A DNA stretch of 64,000 nt from Streptomyces sp. JHA26 (GCF_002005565.1 NZ_BDJC01000019.1:1-64000), one strand, 5' to 3'; numbered from the stretch's first letter, positions 17,496 to 25,919 are shown. Translations and numbers: made by a program. The notes: generated by a model from the letters alone, not told the origin.

Positions 17496-18359
17496 TCACG
17501 AACCGCTGCCGCGCGGCGCGAAGTCCCCCTCGACCGACAGCCGTTCGGCGCCGGCGGTGGCCGTCGCCGCGTAGCTGTCGCCGTACGCGTCCCGGCCGCC
17601 GCGCGCGTGGTCGTACTGGCCGGCGAACACCCACTCGCCCGCCGGGACCGTACGGCCCTCCTTGAGCGTCCACCGGTGGACGAGGAAACCGTCCCGCTCC
17701 TCGAGCGTGAACGTGAAGTCGTCCTCGGGCAGCGACCGCCAGGCGCCGGTGGAGGCGACCGAGCCGGTCTGCGCCACCCTCAGCTCGACGGTGAGCGCGG
17801 TCAGCGGGGCGCGCGTCTTCAGGGTGACGTTGCTCTGCGCCCAGAAGTCGTTGCTGTGCGGGTCCACCGAGCCGTCCGACCACAGCGGGCCGTCCTCGAC
17901 GCCGGCGGCCGGCGGCCGGGTGGTGGCGGTCGCGGTGCCGGCGGGTGTCCGCGAGGGCGAGGGCGCGGACGGGTCCGGGGTCGCCGGCCCGGTCTCCGGC
18001 GGGGTGCTCGGCGCCGGGCGGGCGGGCGGCGGCTCGGGTGCGCGCTCGGTGGGGCCGGCCGCCGACGGCGTGGGCGTGGGGGAGGCGGCGACCGGACGCT
18101 GCGGGGCGGGGTCGTCCTTCACCGCGGACGCCACCGCGTACCCGCCGACCGCGAGGATCCCCGCGACCGCCGCCGACGCGCCGGCCGCCCGGGCCCAGCC
18201 CAGCAGCGGCGGCCGCGCCGCTCGGTGCCCGAGGCGCTCCGGGCCCGACATGCCGCGCTCGACCCGGGCCAGGATGCGCGCACGGTCGGGCTCGTGCGCC
18301 GCGGCCGCCTCGTGCAGCCGGGCACGCAGCTCCTCGTCCACGTTCCGCCGCCCGGTCAT
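17496..18359 (-). CDS. One-TM protein coupled to an ECF sigma factor (candidate anti-sigma)
   Basis: This 287-residue protein has a charged cytoplasmic head of about 55 residues and one TM helix near residues 57-76. A roughly 80-residue Pro/Thr/Ser/Ala linker follows, then a beta-rich outer domain with several Trp residues (SNDFWAQSNVTLKTRAPLTALTVELRVA, GEWVFAGQYDHARGG). Its start overlaps the sigma stop by four bases, the usual arrangement for a sigma factor and its membrane regulator. I see no zinc-binding HxxxCxxC motif, so it is not a ZAS anti-sigma. The outer domain might sense wall or carbohydrate. Confidence 0.6.
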   Translation of the reverse strand: MTGRRNVDEELRARLHEAAAAHEPDRARILARVERGMSGPERLGHRAARPPLLGWARAAGASAAVAGILAVGGYAVASAVKDDPAPQRPVAASPTPTPSAAGPTERAPEPPPARPAPSTPPETGPATPDPSAPSPSRTPAGTATATTRPPAAGVEDGPLWSDGSVDPHSNDFWAQSNVTLKTRAPLTALTVELRVAQTGSVASTGAWRSLPEDDFTFTLEERDGFLVHRWTLKEGRTVPAGEWVFAGQYDHARGGRDAYGDSYAATATAGAERLSVEGDFAPRGSGS

Positions 18360-18922
18360 CGCTTCCTTCCCGCGGTCTCACCGGTGCGCGCGATCGCCGC
18401 GTGCACCCGCTGCGGCGCGTCCCGTGTGCCCAGCAACCGCTGCAGTTCGGCCATCCCCTTCGACGTCTGGCTCTTCACCGTACCGACCGAGACGCCCAGG
18501 GCGAGCGCGGTGTCCTTCTCGGAGAGGTCGAACGCGTGCCGCAGCACCACGCACGCCCGCTTGCGGAACGGCAGGGCGCGCAACGCCTCCTGCACGTCCA
18601 CCACGCCCGCCACGTCCGGGTTCTCCGTCCCCTCCTCGCGCTGCGACCAGAACAGGGCGACGCGCCGGCGCTCGCGCACCGCGCTGCGTATCCGGCTGCG
18701 GGCGAGGTTGGCGACGACACCGCGCGCGTACGCCACCGGATGGTCGGCCGCGCGTACCCGGTCCCAGCGGTGCCACAGCGCGAGCAGGGCGTCCGCCGCC
18801 AGGTCGTCGGCGGCGTCCGGCTCACCCGTCAGCAGACGGGCGAGCCGGGAGAGTTCGGCGTAGTGGCGCTCGAAGAAGGCGTGGAACTCCTCGGAGGCGG
18901 CGTCGTCGACGACTGTGCCCAC
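18356..18922 (-). CDS. ECF sigma factor, SigE-like (SigE70 group)
   Basis: The 188-residue protein has sigma region 2 (EFHAFFERHYAELSRLARLLTG, then DAADDLAADALLALWHRWDRV) and region 4 (RALPFRKRACVVLRHAFDLSEKDTALALGVSVGTVKSQTSKGMAEL). It belongs to the SigE-family actinobacterial ECF group. It starts at a GTG and overlaps the TM partner gene. It should direct RNA polymerase to a small regulon, possibly including the PL3 lyase downstream; that is inference from position only. Confidence 0.9.
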   Translation of the reverse strand: MGTVVDDAASEEFHAFFERHYAELSRLARLLTGEPDAADDLAADALLALWHRWDRVRAADHPVAYARGVVANLARSRIRSAVRERRRVALFWSQREEGTENPDVAGVVDVQEALRALPFRKRACVVLRHAFDLSEKDTALALGVSVGTVKSQTSKGMAELQRLLGTRDAPQRVHAAIARTGETAGRKR

Positions 18923-19084
18923 GGGCGGACTCTCCTCGCAGCGGTTTCCCCGGCGTCGAACAGCCGTGCGCCGGGCCGGAATCCGGAACTGTAGCAGCGT
19001 CGGCCGCGCCGACCGTACGGTGCGTCGAACACCGTATGGCCGACCGAACCGGAGGAGGAGGGGAGTTCGGGCCGGGTGGGGGTT

Positions 19085-20542
19085 CTATCCCTCGAGCGCC
19101 GCCTCCATCATCGCCTTGGCCACCGGGGCCGCCAGCCCGTTGCCGCTGACCTCGGAACGGGCCGCGTCGGACTGCTCGACGAGAACGGCCACGGCGACCT
19201 CCCGGTCCGACGAGTCGGACTTGGCGTAGGACGTGAACCAGGCGTACGGCGTCTTGCTGTTGTTCTCGCCGTGCTGGGCCGTGCCCGTCTTGCCGCCCAC
19301 GGTCGCGCCGGGGATCCGCGCGTTCGACCCCGTGCCCTCCTCGACGACCGTCCGCATCGCCGACTCCAGCTGCTCGGCGGTGGAGGAGCTGACGACCCGC
19401 TTCGTCCCCGCCGCGTCGTCGTAGTCCTCCAGCACGTTGCCGTCACTGTCGGTGATCTGCGACACCATGTGCGGCGAGACCAGCGTGCCGCCGTTGGCGA
19501 TGGTCGCGGACACCATGGCCATCTGGAGGGGGGTCGCCGTCACGTCGAACTGGCCGATGCCCGTCAGGGCGGTCGACGGCCGGTTCATGTCCTTCGGGTA
19601 CACGCTCGTGTAGGCCCGCACCGGCACGTCCTGCGTCTCGTCGTTGAAGCCGAACTTCTCGGCCATCGCCCGGAGCTTGTCCTGGCCCAGGCCGACGGCC
19701 ATCTTCGCGAAGACGTTGTTGCACGAGTACTGCAGCGCGGTGCGGATCGTGGCGTTCTCGCAGGGGGCGTTCGGGTTCTCGTTCGACAGGTCCGTCAGGG
19801 TGTCCGGCAGCCGGTACGGGTCCGGGCTGTCGGTCGGCTCGTCCACCGACCCGTACAGCCCGTTCTCCAGCGCGGCCGCCGCGACCACGAGCTTGAACGT
19901 CGAGCCCGGCGGCAGCGGCTGGCGCAGCGCCCGGTTGGTCAGCGGCTTGTCCGGGTCGCCGGTGAGCTTCTTCCACGCCTCGCCCGCGGTGTTGGCGTCG
20001 GTCAGCGACGACGGGTCGTACGACGGGGTGGACACGACCGAGAGGATCCGGCCCGTCCTCGGGTCGATCGCGACGGCGGCGCCCTTCTTGTCGCCCAGTG
20101 CCTCGAGCCCGGCCTTCTGCACGGCCGGGTCGATCGTCGTGATCACGTTGCCCGGATCGGGCCGCTTCCCGGTGACCGTGTCCATCACCGTCTTCAGCCG
20201 GGGGTCGGTGCCGTTGAACAGGTCCTGGTAGATGCCCTCCAGCTGGGTGGGCGCGTACGCCTGCGAGGCGTAGCCCGTCACCGCCGAGTACAGCCTTCCG
20301 TCCGTGTACGTGCGTTTGTACGCGAGGTCGCCGCCCTCCGTCCGTGCCGAGCCGGTGACCGGCCGTCCGGCCACGATGATGTTCCCGAGCGGCTCCGCGT
20401 ACGTCTCGATCGCGTTGCGCCGGTTGTCCTTGTCGTCCGCGAGCGCCCGGCCGTCGTAGAACTGCACCCAGGTCGCCCGCACCAGCAGAGCGAACACCAG
20501 GAGCAGCGTGAAGACCGATGCGCGCCTGATCGTCTTGTTCAT
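19085..20542 (-). CDS. Class B penicillin-binding protein (PbpA/FtsI-like transpeptidase)
   Basis: The 485-residue protein (ATG 20542; an in-frame GTG nine bases earlier is possible) has one N-terminal TM helix (SVFTLLLVFALLVRATWVQF). A dimerisation domain follows, then the transpeptidase with STFK (PPGSTFKLVV), SCN (QYSCNNVF) and KTG (GGKTGTAQH). It cross-links peptidoglycan at division or spore walls and would be inhibited by beta-lactams. It lacks the long extension of FtsI and is one of several PbpA paralogues expected in Streptomyces. It lies 65 bp downstream of a two-component response regulator on the same strand. Confidence 0.93.
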   Translation of the reverse strand: MNKTIRRASVFTLLLVFALLVRATWVQFYDGRALADDKDNRRNAIETYAEPLGNIIVAGRPVTGSARTEGGDLAYKRTYTDGRLYSAVTGYASQAYAPTQLEGIYQDLFNGTDPRLKTVMDTVTGKRPDPGNVITTIDPAVQKAGLEALGDKKGAAVAIDPRTGRILSVVSTPSYDPSSLTDANTAGEAWKKLTGDPDKPLTNRALRQPLPPGSTFKLVVAAAALENGLYGSVDEPTDSPDPYRLPDTLTDLSNENPNAPCENATIRTALQYSCNNVFAKMAVGLGQDKLRAMAEKFGFNDETQDVPVRAYTSVYPKDMNRPSTALTGIGQFDVTATPLQMAMVSATIANGGTLVSPHMVSQITDSDGNVLEDYDDAAGTKRVVSSSTAEQLESAMRTVVEEGTGSNARIPGATVGGKTGTAQHGENNSKTPYAWFTSYAKSDSSDREVAVAVLVEQSDAARSEVSGNGLAAPVAKAMMEAALEG

Positions 20543-20607
20543 CCCGGTCACAGGACGAACGGGCGGAGGCGGATCGTTCCCATGCGCCCCGTTTTCTCAT
20601 CATCCGT

Positions 20608-21270
20608 TCATGAAACCGGTTTCGTGTAGCCGGCCTCGTAGGCACGGACGACGGCCTGGGTGCGGTCCCGGGAACCGGTCTTGGCGAGCACCGACGCCAC
20701 GTGCGTCTTCACCGTGGCCGGTCCCACGCCCATCCGCCCGGCGATCTCGGCGTTCGTCAGCCCGGTCGCCATCAGCCGCAGCACCTCGCCCTCGCGTTCC
20801 GTGAGCCGCGCCGCCCAGGCCGGCGGGGCCGGGTTCGCGCGTGCGTGCTCGGCCGCGAGCGCCCGCACCGCCGCCGGGAACAGCAGCGTGTCGCTGCGCG
20901 CCAGCAGCCGTACGGCCTGGACGAGCGTGTCGGCGTCGGCGCGCTTGAGCAGGAAGCCCGCGGCTCCGGCACGCAGGGCGTCGTAGACGTAGGAGTCGTT
21001 CTCGAACGTGGTGACCACGAGGACGCGCGGCGGTTCGGCGAGCGTGGCGAGGATCCGTTCGGTGGCGCGGATGCCGTCGACCTCGGGCATGCGGACGTCC
21101 ATGAGGACGACGTCCGGGCGGGTCTCGCGCACCACGGAGACGGCCTCGGCGCCGGTGGCCGCCTCACCGACGACCTCCAGGTCCGCCTCGGCACCGAGGA
21201 TGGCGCGCAGGGCGGTGCGGACCATGCGCTCGTCGTCGGCGAGGACGACCCTGATCGGCGGGCGGGTCAT
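20608..21270 (-). CDS. NarL/LuxR family response regulator
   Basis: The 220-residue protein has a receiver domain with the acidic pair near the start (ADDERMV), the phosphoacceptor Asp in VVLMDVRMPE (residue about 55) and the conserved Lys in FLLKRADAD. A C-terminal LuxR helix-turn-helix follows (LTEREGEVLRLMATGLTNAEIAGRMGVGPATVKTHVASVLAKTG). It is the partner of the histidine kinase just upstream. The signal and targets are unknown. Confidence 0.95.
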   Translation of the reverse strand: MTRPPIRVVLADDERMVRTALRAILGAEADLEVVGEAATGAEAVSVVRETRPDVVLMDVRMPEVDGIRATERILATLAEPPRVLVVTTFENDSYVYDALRAGAAGFLLKRADADTLVQAVRLLARSDTLLFPAAVRALAAEHARANPAPPAWAARLTEREGEVLRLMATGLTNAEIAGRMGVGPATVKTHVASVLAKTGSRDRTQAVVRAYEAGYTKPVS

Positions 21271-21279
21271 GCGGGTCCC

Positions 21280-21354
21280 TTCGGGCGGTGGGTCGTGCGG
21301 GGTCTTTTCGGGCGGTGGGTCGTGCGGGTCTCTTCAGGGGGTGGGTCGTGCCGG
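21280..21354. repeat. Three tandem ~27-bp repeats between kinase and regulator
   Basis: Units begin at 21280, 21307 and 21333 with the core TTCGGGCGGTGGGTCGTGCG. The first two are identical over 21 bp and the third is diverged. They fill nearly all of the 94-bp gap between the kinase stop and the regulator start, where most such pairs overlap. Confidence 0.8.
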
Positions 21355-21364
21355 TGCCTCCGGT

Positions 21365-22627
21365 TCACGCGGGCCCCCTGAGCGGCAGGCGGACGTGGAG
21401 CCGCCACACCCCGTCGGCGCCGCCCGCCTCGGCGGTGCCGCCCAGCAGGCGGGCCCGGTCGGCGATGCCGCGCAGGCCGTGGCCGCCGCCGGGGCGCGGG
21501 GCGCGGGGGGTCCGGCCGGCCTCGCCGAGCGGGTTCTCGACGGTGATGCGCAGATGGTCGTCCACCACGTCGATCCGCAGCTCCACGGCGACCCGTGCGC
21601 CCGCGTGCCGCAGGGCGTTGCTCAGCCCCTCCTGCACGATGCGGTACGCCTCGCGGGACACCGGCGGCGGCAGCGCCCGCCGGTCGGCCAGGACGGTGGC
21701 CGAGACCCGGGAACCACCCGCGCGGGTACGGCGCAGCAGCCCGTCGAGGTCGGCGGCGAGGGTGGGCGCCGGCGCGGTGCCGGGCGCGTCGCCGTCCCGC
21801 AGGACGCCGAGGACGGCGTCGAGTTCGCCGACGGTGCGCCGGGTGGTCTCCTCGATCGCGGCGAGCGCCTCGTGGACGAACTCCGGGTCGGTGTCCAGCA
21901 CCCGCCGGGCCGCGCTCGCCTGGAGCCCGACCGCGCTCAGCGCGTGTCCGACGCTGTCGTGCAGCTCCCGCGCGAGCCGGTTGCGGACGGCGAGGTCGGC
22001 GGCCCGCGCCTCGGCAGCCGCTACCCGGTCCTCGGCGGAGGGACCGAGCAGCACGGGGGCCCAGCGGGCCAGCAGCGCCCCGCAGCCGGCCGCGCACCCG
22101 GCGAGCGCGACGAGCATCGCGGCACCCGCGAGGGGCGCGAGCGCGAGCACCCGGCCGTGACCGAAGAGGCCGGACGGCTCCAAGGGGCTCTCGCGCAGGG
22201 CCGGGACGAAGGGCAGGGCGATCAGCGCGGCCGCGAACGGCGGCACCGCCAGCGACATCCCCGCGACGATCCCGCCGATGCCCAGGTGCAGCGTGAACCA
22301 CGCGGAGGTACGCCCCTTCTCCCCCTTCGTCCGGGCGGGCCCGTAGGCGAGCCGGTCCGCCTCGATCCCGCACAGCCACCGCACGACGCCGGCCTCCAGG
22401 GGCCGGGTCGGGGGGAACAGCGAGGTGACGGCGGCGAGCGGCAACCCGACGGCGAACGAGGTGAGTTGCAGGGTCAGGGAGCCGAAGACGTCGCCGGAGC
22501 CGGTGAGCGGACCGACGACGACGGAGCCGACCAGGACGTACGGCACGGCGAGCGCGCCGCCGAGGATCAGGTGGATCCACCGCAGGCGGGCCCGCCGGCC
22601 GAACAGGAACCGGGCGAGGGCGCTCAC
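21365..22627 (-). CDS. Sensor histidine kinase (NarL-partner, HisKA_3 type)
   Basis: The 420-residue protein starts at a GTG fixed by a GTGA overlap with the small TM gene. The N-terminal half holds about five or six TM helices. The HisKA_3 segment ARELHDSVGHALSAVGLQAS contains the phosphorylated His. The ATPase domain has QEGLSNALRHAGARVAVEL (N box) and GGHGLRGIADRARLLGG (G box). It would phosphorylate the adjacent response regulator. With no large extracellular domain it probably senses membrane or intramembrane stress. Confidence 0.93.
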   Translation of the reverse strand: MSALARFLFGRRARLRWIHLILGGALAVPYVLVGSVVVGPLTGSGDVFGSLTLQLTSFAVGLPLAAVTSLFPPTRPLEAGVVRWLCGIEADRLAYGPARTKGEKGRTSAWFTLHLGIGGIVAGMSLAVPPFAAALIALPFVPALRESPLEPSGLFGHGRVLALAPLAGAAMLVALAGCAAGCGALLARWAPVLLGPSAEDRVAAAEARAADLAVRNRLARELHDSVGHALSAVGLQASAARRVLDTDPEFVHEALAAIEETTRRTVGELDAVLGVLRDGDAPGTAPAPTLAADLDGLLRRTRAGGSRVSATVLADRRALPPPVSREAYRIVQEGLSNALRHAGARVAVELRIDVVDDHLRITVENPLGEAGRTPRAPRPGGGHGLRGIADRARLLGGTAEAGGADGVWRLHVRLPLRGPA

Positions 22628-22848
22628 GGCCGGACGCGGGCCGCGGCCGGCCGCAGGGCGAGGAGGCGGGCGCCGACGGTGGCGAGGAGGAGGCCGACGA
22701 TCACCCGGGCAGCGTAGACGAGGAGCGTCGGCCGCGTCGGGCCGTCGGCGGGATCGTCCGGCACGGCGAGCGGGCCGAGCGGCGGCCGGCGGGTCCGCGT
22801 GGGGCCGTCGGCCACGGCGGGCGGGGTGGGTGCGAGCGTCCGCGTCAT
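22624..22848 (-). CDS. Small single-TM protein coupled to the histidine kinase
   Basis: The 74-residue frame begins at ATG 22848, overlaps the kinase GTG by four bases (GTGA), and has a Pro/Thr/Asp-rich N-terminus followed by one hydrophobic helix (LLVYAARVIVGLLLATVGARLLAL, about residues 45-68). It is not a family I know. The coupling and membrane helix suggest an accessory to the kinase. It could also be a non-functional leader frame. Confidence 0.5.
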   Translation of the reverse strand: MTRTLAPTPPAVADGPTRTRRPPLGPLAVPDDPADGPTRPTLLVYAARVIVGLLLATVGARLLALRPAAARVRP

Positions 22849-22926
22849 GGCACCACGCTCCCGCGCGCACACCCACCGGCACGTCCTGCGCGCCGACGAT
22901 CCGCCTCCGCCGCGAGGCCGAGGACG

Positions 22927-23397
22927 TCAGTCCGCCAGGTGGAGGACGACCTCGTCGATGACCTCGCCCCGCGCCGGGGCGAAGCCCCGGGCCCGGGCGC
23001 TCGTCTCGAAGCCGCACTTCTCCAGCACGCGCCGCGACCCGGCGTTGTCCGCCGCGGCCCGCGCGTACAGCGGGCGGTCGGGCACCTCCGCCAGCAGCGC
23101 CCGCAGCGCGGCCGTCGCCACACCCCGGCCCCAGTACGCCCGGTCCACCCAGTACGTCACCTCGCGCTCGCCCGGCTCCCCGTACACCGCGGCGCTGCCG
23201 ATGACGTCACCGTCGCCCAGGATGGTCCGCACGACGTCGCGCGATGCCCGGATCGTGTTCCAGTGCGCCGCGAACGCGTCCCAGTCGGCCGGGTCGGGCG
23301 GGGTGAAGGCCGCCATGCGCAGTGCCTGGGGGTCGTTCATCTGCCGGAAGAAGACGGGCAGATCGCTGTCGTGGACCTCGCGCAGTGCGATGTGCAT
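22927..23397 (-). CDS. GNAT family N-acetyltransferase
   Basis: The 156-residue protein resembles the RimJ/RimL-type acetyltransferases. It has an early ALREVHDSDLPVFFRQMNDP segment, the beta-4 strand EVTYWVDRAYWGRGVATAALRALL (acetyl-CoA pyrophosphate loop GRGVA), and NAGSRRVLEKCGF near the end. This is the canonical N-acetylation pattern for proteins or small amines. The acceptor is unknown. It is transcribed toward the IclR gene's 3' end on the same strand. Confidence 0.88.
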   Translation of the reverse strand: MHIALREVHDSDLPVFFRQMNDPQALRMAAFTPPDPADWDAFAAHWNTIRASRDVVRTILGDGDVIGSAAVYGEPGEREVTYWVDRAYWGRGVATAALRALLAEVPDRPLYARAAADNAGSRRVLEKCGFETSARARGFAPARGEVIDEVVLHLAD

Positions 23398-23400
23398 GGA

Positions 23401-24174
23401 TCAGAGCCTACGCGTCGCCAGCGCCAGCCGGTCGCGCGCGTCGAACAACGCGTCCTTCACCGTCTGTTCGTGCGCCGGCGTCAGCCGCGCCACCGGCACC
23501 GAGCAGCTGATCGCGTCCCGCGCGGGGGTGCGGTAGGGGATCGCCACGCCGAAACAGCGCAGCCCCAGCGTGTTCTCCTCGCGGTCCACCGCGAAGCCCT
23601 GCTCCCGCACCTGGTGCAGCTCCTCGATGAGCTTCTCCCGGTCGGTGATGGTGTGCTCGGTCAGCGCCGGCAGGGTCTCGGGCAGCATCTTGCGCACCTG
23701 CTCGTCGCTGTAGGTGCTCAGCAGCGCCTTGCCCAGCGACGTCGAGTGCGCCGGCAGCCGGCGGCCGACCCGGGTGAAGGGCCGCAGGTAGTGCTGGGAC
23801 TGGCGGGTGGCCAGATAGACGACGTTCGTGCCGTCCAGCCGGGCGAGGTGGATGGTCTCCGTGGTGTCGTCGGAGAGCCGGTCCAGCGTCGGCCGGGCCG
23901 CCGCGACCACCTCGTCGCCGTCGATGTACGACGTGCCGACCAGCAGCGCCCGCACGCCGATGCCGTACCGCGTGCCCGTCGCGTCCGTCTCCACCCAGCC
24001 CAGCTCGACCAGCGTGCGCAGCAGCATGTACAGGCTCGACTTGGGATAGCCGACGGCCTCCTGGACCGACGCGAGGGAGTGCATGCCGGGGCGTCCGGCG
24101 AAGTACTCGAGCAGTTCCACCGTCCGCACGGCGGACTTGACCTGCGCTCCGCCCCCCGTCTCGCCAGCCGACAT
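23401..24174 (-). CDS. IclR family regulator of the semialdehyde dehydrogenase
   Basis: The 257-residue regulator (ATG 24174 chosen over an upstream ATG because it matches family starts) has an N-terminal winged HTH (SVQEAVGYPKSSLYMLLRTLVELGWV). The effector domain contains HSTSLGKALLS and the late FGVAIPYRTPARDAISCSVPVARL. IclR proteins control sugar-acid and aromatic catabolism. Divergence from the KGSA dehydrogenase gene, with a 119-bp shared promoter and a dyad, makes that gene its likely target. Confidence 0.9.
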   Translation of the reverse strand: MSAGETGGGAQVKSAVRTVELLEYFAGRPGMHSLASVQEAVGYPKSSLYMLLRTLVELGWVETDATGTRYGIGVRALLVGTSYIDGDEVVAAARPTLDRLSDDTTETIHLARLDGTNVVYLATRQSQHYLRPFTRVGRRLPAHSTSLGKALLSTYSDEQVRKMLPETLPALTEHTITDREKLIEELHQVREQGFAVDREENTLGLRCFGVAIPYRTPARDAISCSVPVARLTPAHEQTVKDALFDARDRLALATRRL

Positions 24175-24235
24175 CGCCCTTGACCCCTTCGTTCGACGGG
24201 AAATAATGTCCACCGTATTCATCATCGGAGACAGC

Positions 24236-24251
24236 GTTCAGTATATCGAAC
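24236..24251. promoter_or_regulatory. Candidate IclR operator
   Basis: GTTCAGTATATCGAAC is an imperfect palindrome (12 of 16 symmetric positions). It lies in the AT-richer gap between the divergent IclR and aldehyde dehydrogenase genes, 42 bp before the latter's start. Confidence 0.5.
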
Positions 24252-24293
24252 GAGCCCGATGCGGAGAACGCAGAGCACGTGGAGGGACCCGCG

Positions 24294-25823
24294 GTGGCAG
24301 CAGCACCAGTCTGGAGTGTCGACCCCCGTACCGGGAAGCAGCGTGAACAGGTCGCGGTGGAGGCCACGGCCCAGGAGGTGGACGTCGCCGTCCGCGCCGC
24401 CCACGCGGCGCGCGGGGCCCTCGCCGACCGCACCGTCCGCGCGGCCTTCCTGCGCACCGCCGCCGACGAGCTGAAGGCGGCCGAGAGCAGCCTCGTCGAG
24501 GTGGCCGACGCCGAGACCGCGCTCGGTCCGGTCCGGCTCACCGGCGAACTCGCCCGCACCTGCTACCAGCTGCGGGCCTTCGCCGACATCGTCGACGAGG
24601 GCGAGTTCCTCGGCGTCGTCATCAACCACCCCGACGACACCGCCACCCCGCCCGTGCCCGACCTGCGCCGCTACAAGGTGCCGCTCGGCGTCGTCGCCGT
24701 CTACTCGGCCTCCAACTTCCCCTTCGCCTTCTCCGTGCCCGGCGGCGACACCGCGAGCGCGCTGGCGGCCGGCTGCCCGGTCGTCGTCAAGGCCCACCCC
24801 GACCACCCGGCCCTGTCCGAACTGGTCGCGAGCGTGCTGCGCCGGGCCGCCGCCCGGCACGATATCCCCGAGGGCGTCCTCGGCCTGGTGCACGGCTTCG
24901 ACGCCGGCCTCGAGCTGATCAGGCACCCGCTGGTCGCCGCGGCCGGCTTCACGGGGTCGGTCCGCGGCGGCCGCGCCCTGTTCGACGCGGCGGCGGCCCG
25001 GCCCGTGCCGATCCCCTTCCACGGCGAACTGGGCTCGCTGAACCCGGTCGTCGTCACCGAGGCCGCGGCGGCCGAGCGGGCCGAGGCCATCGGCGCCGGG
25101 CTCGCCGGCTCGATGACGCTGGGCGTCGGCCAGTTCTGCGTGAAGCCCGGTCTGGTCCTGGTGCCGTCCGGCGCCGCGGGCGACGGCCTGGTCAAGACCC
25201 TCACGGACGCCGTCAGCGACACCGACGCCGGGGTGCTGCTCGACCACCGCATGCGGGACAACTTCGTCGCGGGCGTCGCCGAGCGCGCCGCCCTGCCCGA
25301 CGTGGAGTCCCCGGTGACGCCGGGCTCGGGCGGCGAGCACACCGTCAGCCCCGGCTTCCTGACCGTGCCGGCCCGGCGGCTGACCGCCGAGGGCGAGCAC
25401 GACCTGCTCCTGGAGGAGTGCTTCGGGCCGGTCACCGTGGTGGCCCGCTACGACGACGAGGCCGAGGTGCGGGGCGTGCTGTCCCGGCTGCCGGGCAACC
25501 TCACGGCGACCGTGCAGCTCTCCGCCGAGGAGGCGGCGGGGCAGGGGCGCGGGGCGGAGATCCTCGCGGAGCTGACGCCGCTCGCGGGGCGGGTGCTGGT
25601 CAACGGCTGGCCGACGGGGGTCGCGGTGGCCGCGGCCCAGCACCACGGCGGGCCTTACCCGGCGACGACGTCGACGTCCACGTCGGTGGGGGGCACGGCG
25701 ATCGAGCGGTGGCTGCGGCCGGTCGCGTACCAGGGGACGCCCGAGGCGCTGCTGCCGCCGGAGCTGCGGGACGACAATCCGCTGGGGCTTCCCCGGCGGT
25801 TCAACGGGGTTCTCGAGCGGTAG
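24294..25823 (+). CDS. Alpha-ketoglutarate semialdehyde dehydrogenase-like aldehyde dehydrogenase
   Basis: This is a 509-residue ALDH. GTG 24294 is preferred over GTG 24279 because GGAGGG lies seven bases before it. Catalytic residues are visible: the base Glu245 in FHGELGSLNP and the nucleophile Cys282 in GVGQFCVKPG. The Asn-containing YSASNFPFAFSVPGGDTASAL segment is typical of the NADP-dependent 2,5-dioxopentanoate dehydrogenases. These oxidise 2-oxoglutarate semialdehyde, the shared end product of aldarate, uronate and L-arabinose oxidative pathways. It could therefore complete the route begun at 2971-5606. A generic fatty-aldehyde role is less likely. Confidence 0.85.
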   Translation: MAAAPVWSVDPRTGKQREQVAVEATAQEVDVAVRAAHAARGALADRTVRAAFLRTAADELKAAESSLVEVADAETALGPVRLTGELARTCYQLRAFADIVDEGEFLGVVINHPDDTATPPVPDLRRYKVPLGVVAVYSASNFPFAFSVPGGDTASALAAGCPVVVKAHPDHPALSELVASVLRRAAARHDIPEGVLGLVHGFDAGLELIRHPLVAAAGFTGSVRGGRALFDAAAARPVPIPFHGELGSLNPVVVTEAAAAERAEAIGAGLAGSMTLGVGQFCVKPGLVLVPSGAAGDGLVKTLTDAVSDTDAGVLLDHRMRDNFVAGVAERAALPDVESPVTPGSGGEHTVSPGFLTVPARRLTAEGEHDLLLEECFGPVTVVARYDDEAEVRGVLSRLPGNLTATVQLSAEEAAGQGRGAEILAELTPLAGRVLVNGWPTGVAVAAAQHHGGPYPATTSTSTSVGGTAIERWLRPVAYQGTPEALLPPELRDDNPLGLPRRFNGVLER

Positions 25824-25874
25824 CGCCGTCGGGGGCGCGGCGCGTGTGCGGGGTGCCGCGCCGTCGTGACCGGT

Positions 25875-25919
25875 CGCGCCCGCGCGGCGGAGCCGCCTGC
25901 CGACACCGCCCCGCGCCCC
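25875..25919. repeat. 45-bp interspersed intergenic repeat, copy B
   Basis: This is the second copy of the element at 12924-12968, with the same length and conserved ends and a variable middle of about ten bases. It lies between the dehydrogenase and the DUF1349 gene. Confidence 0.65.

Noticed and set aside
21280..21354. Tandem repeats as a CRISPR array
   Set aside because: The units are contiguous with no variable spacers and no cas genes are present.
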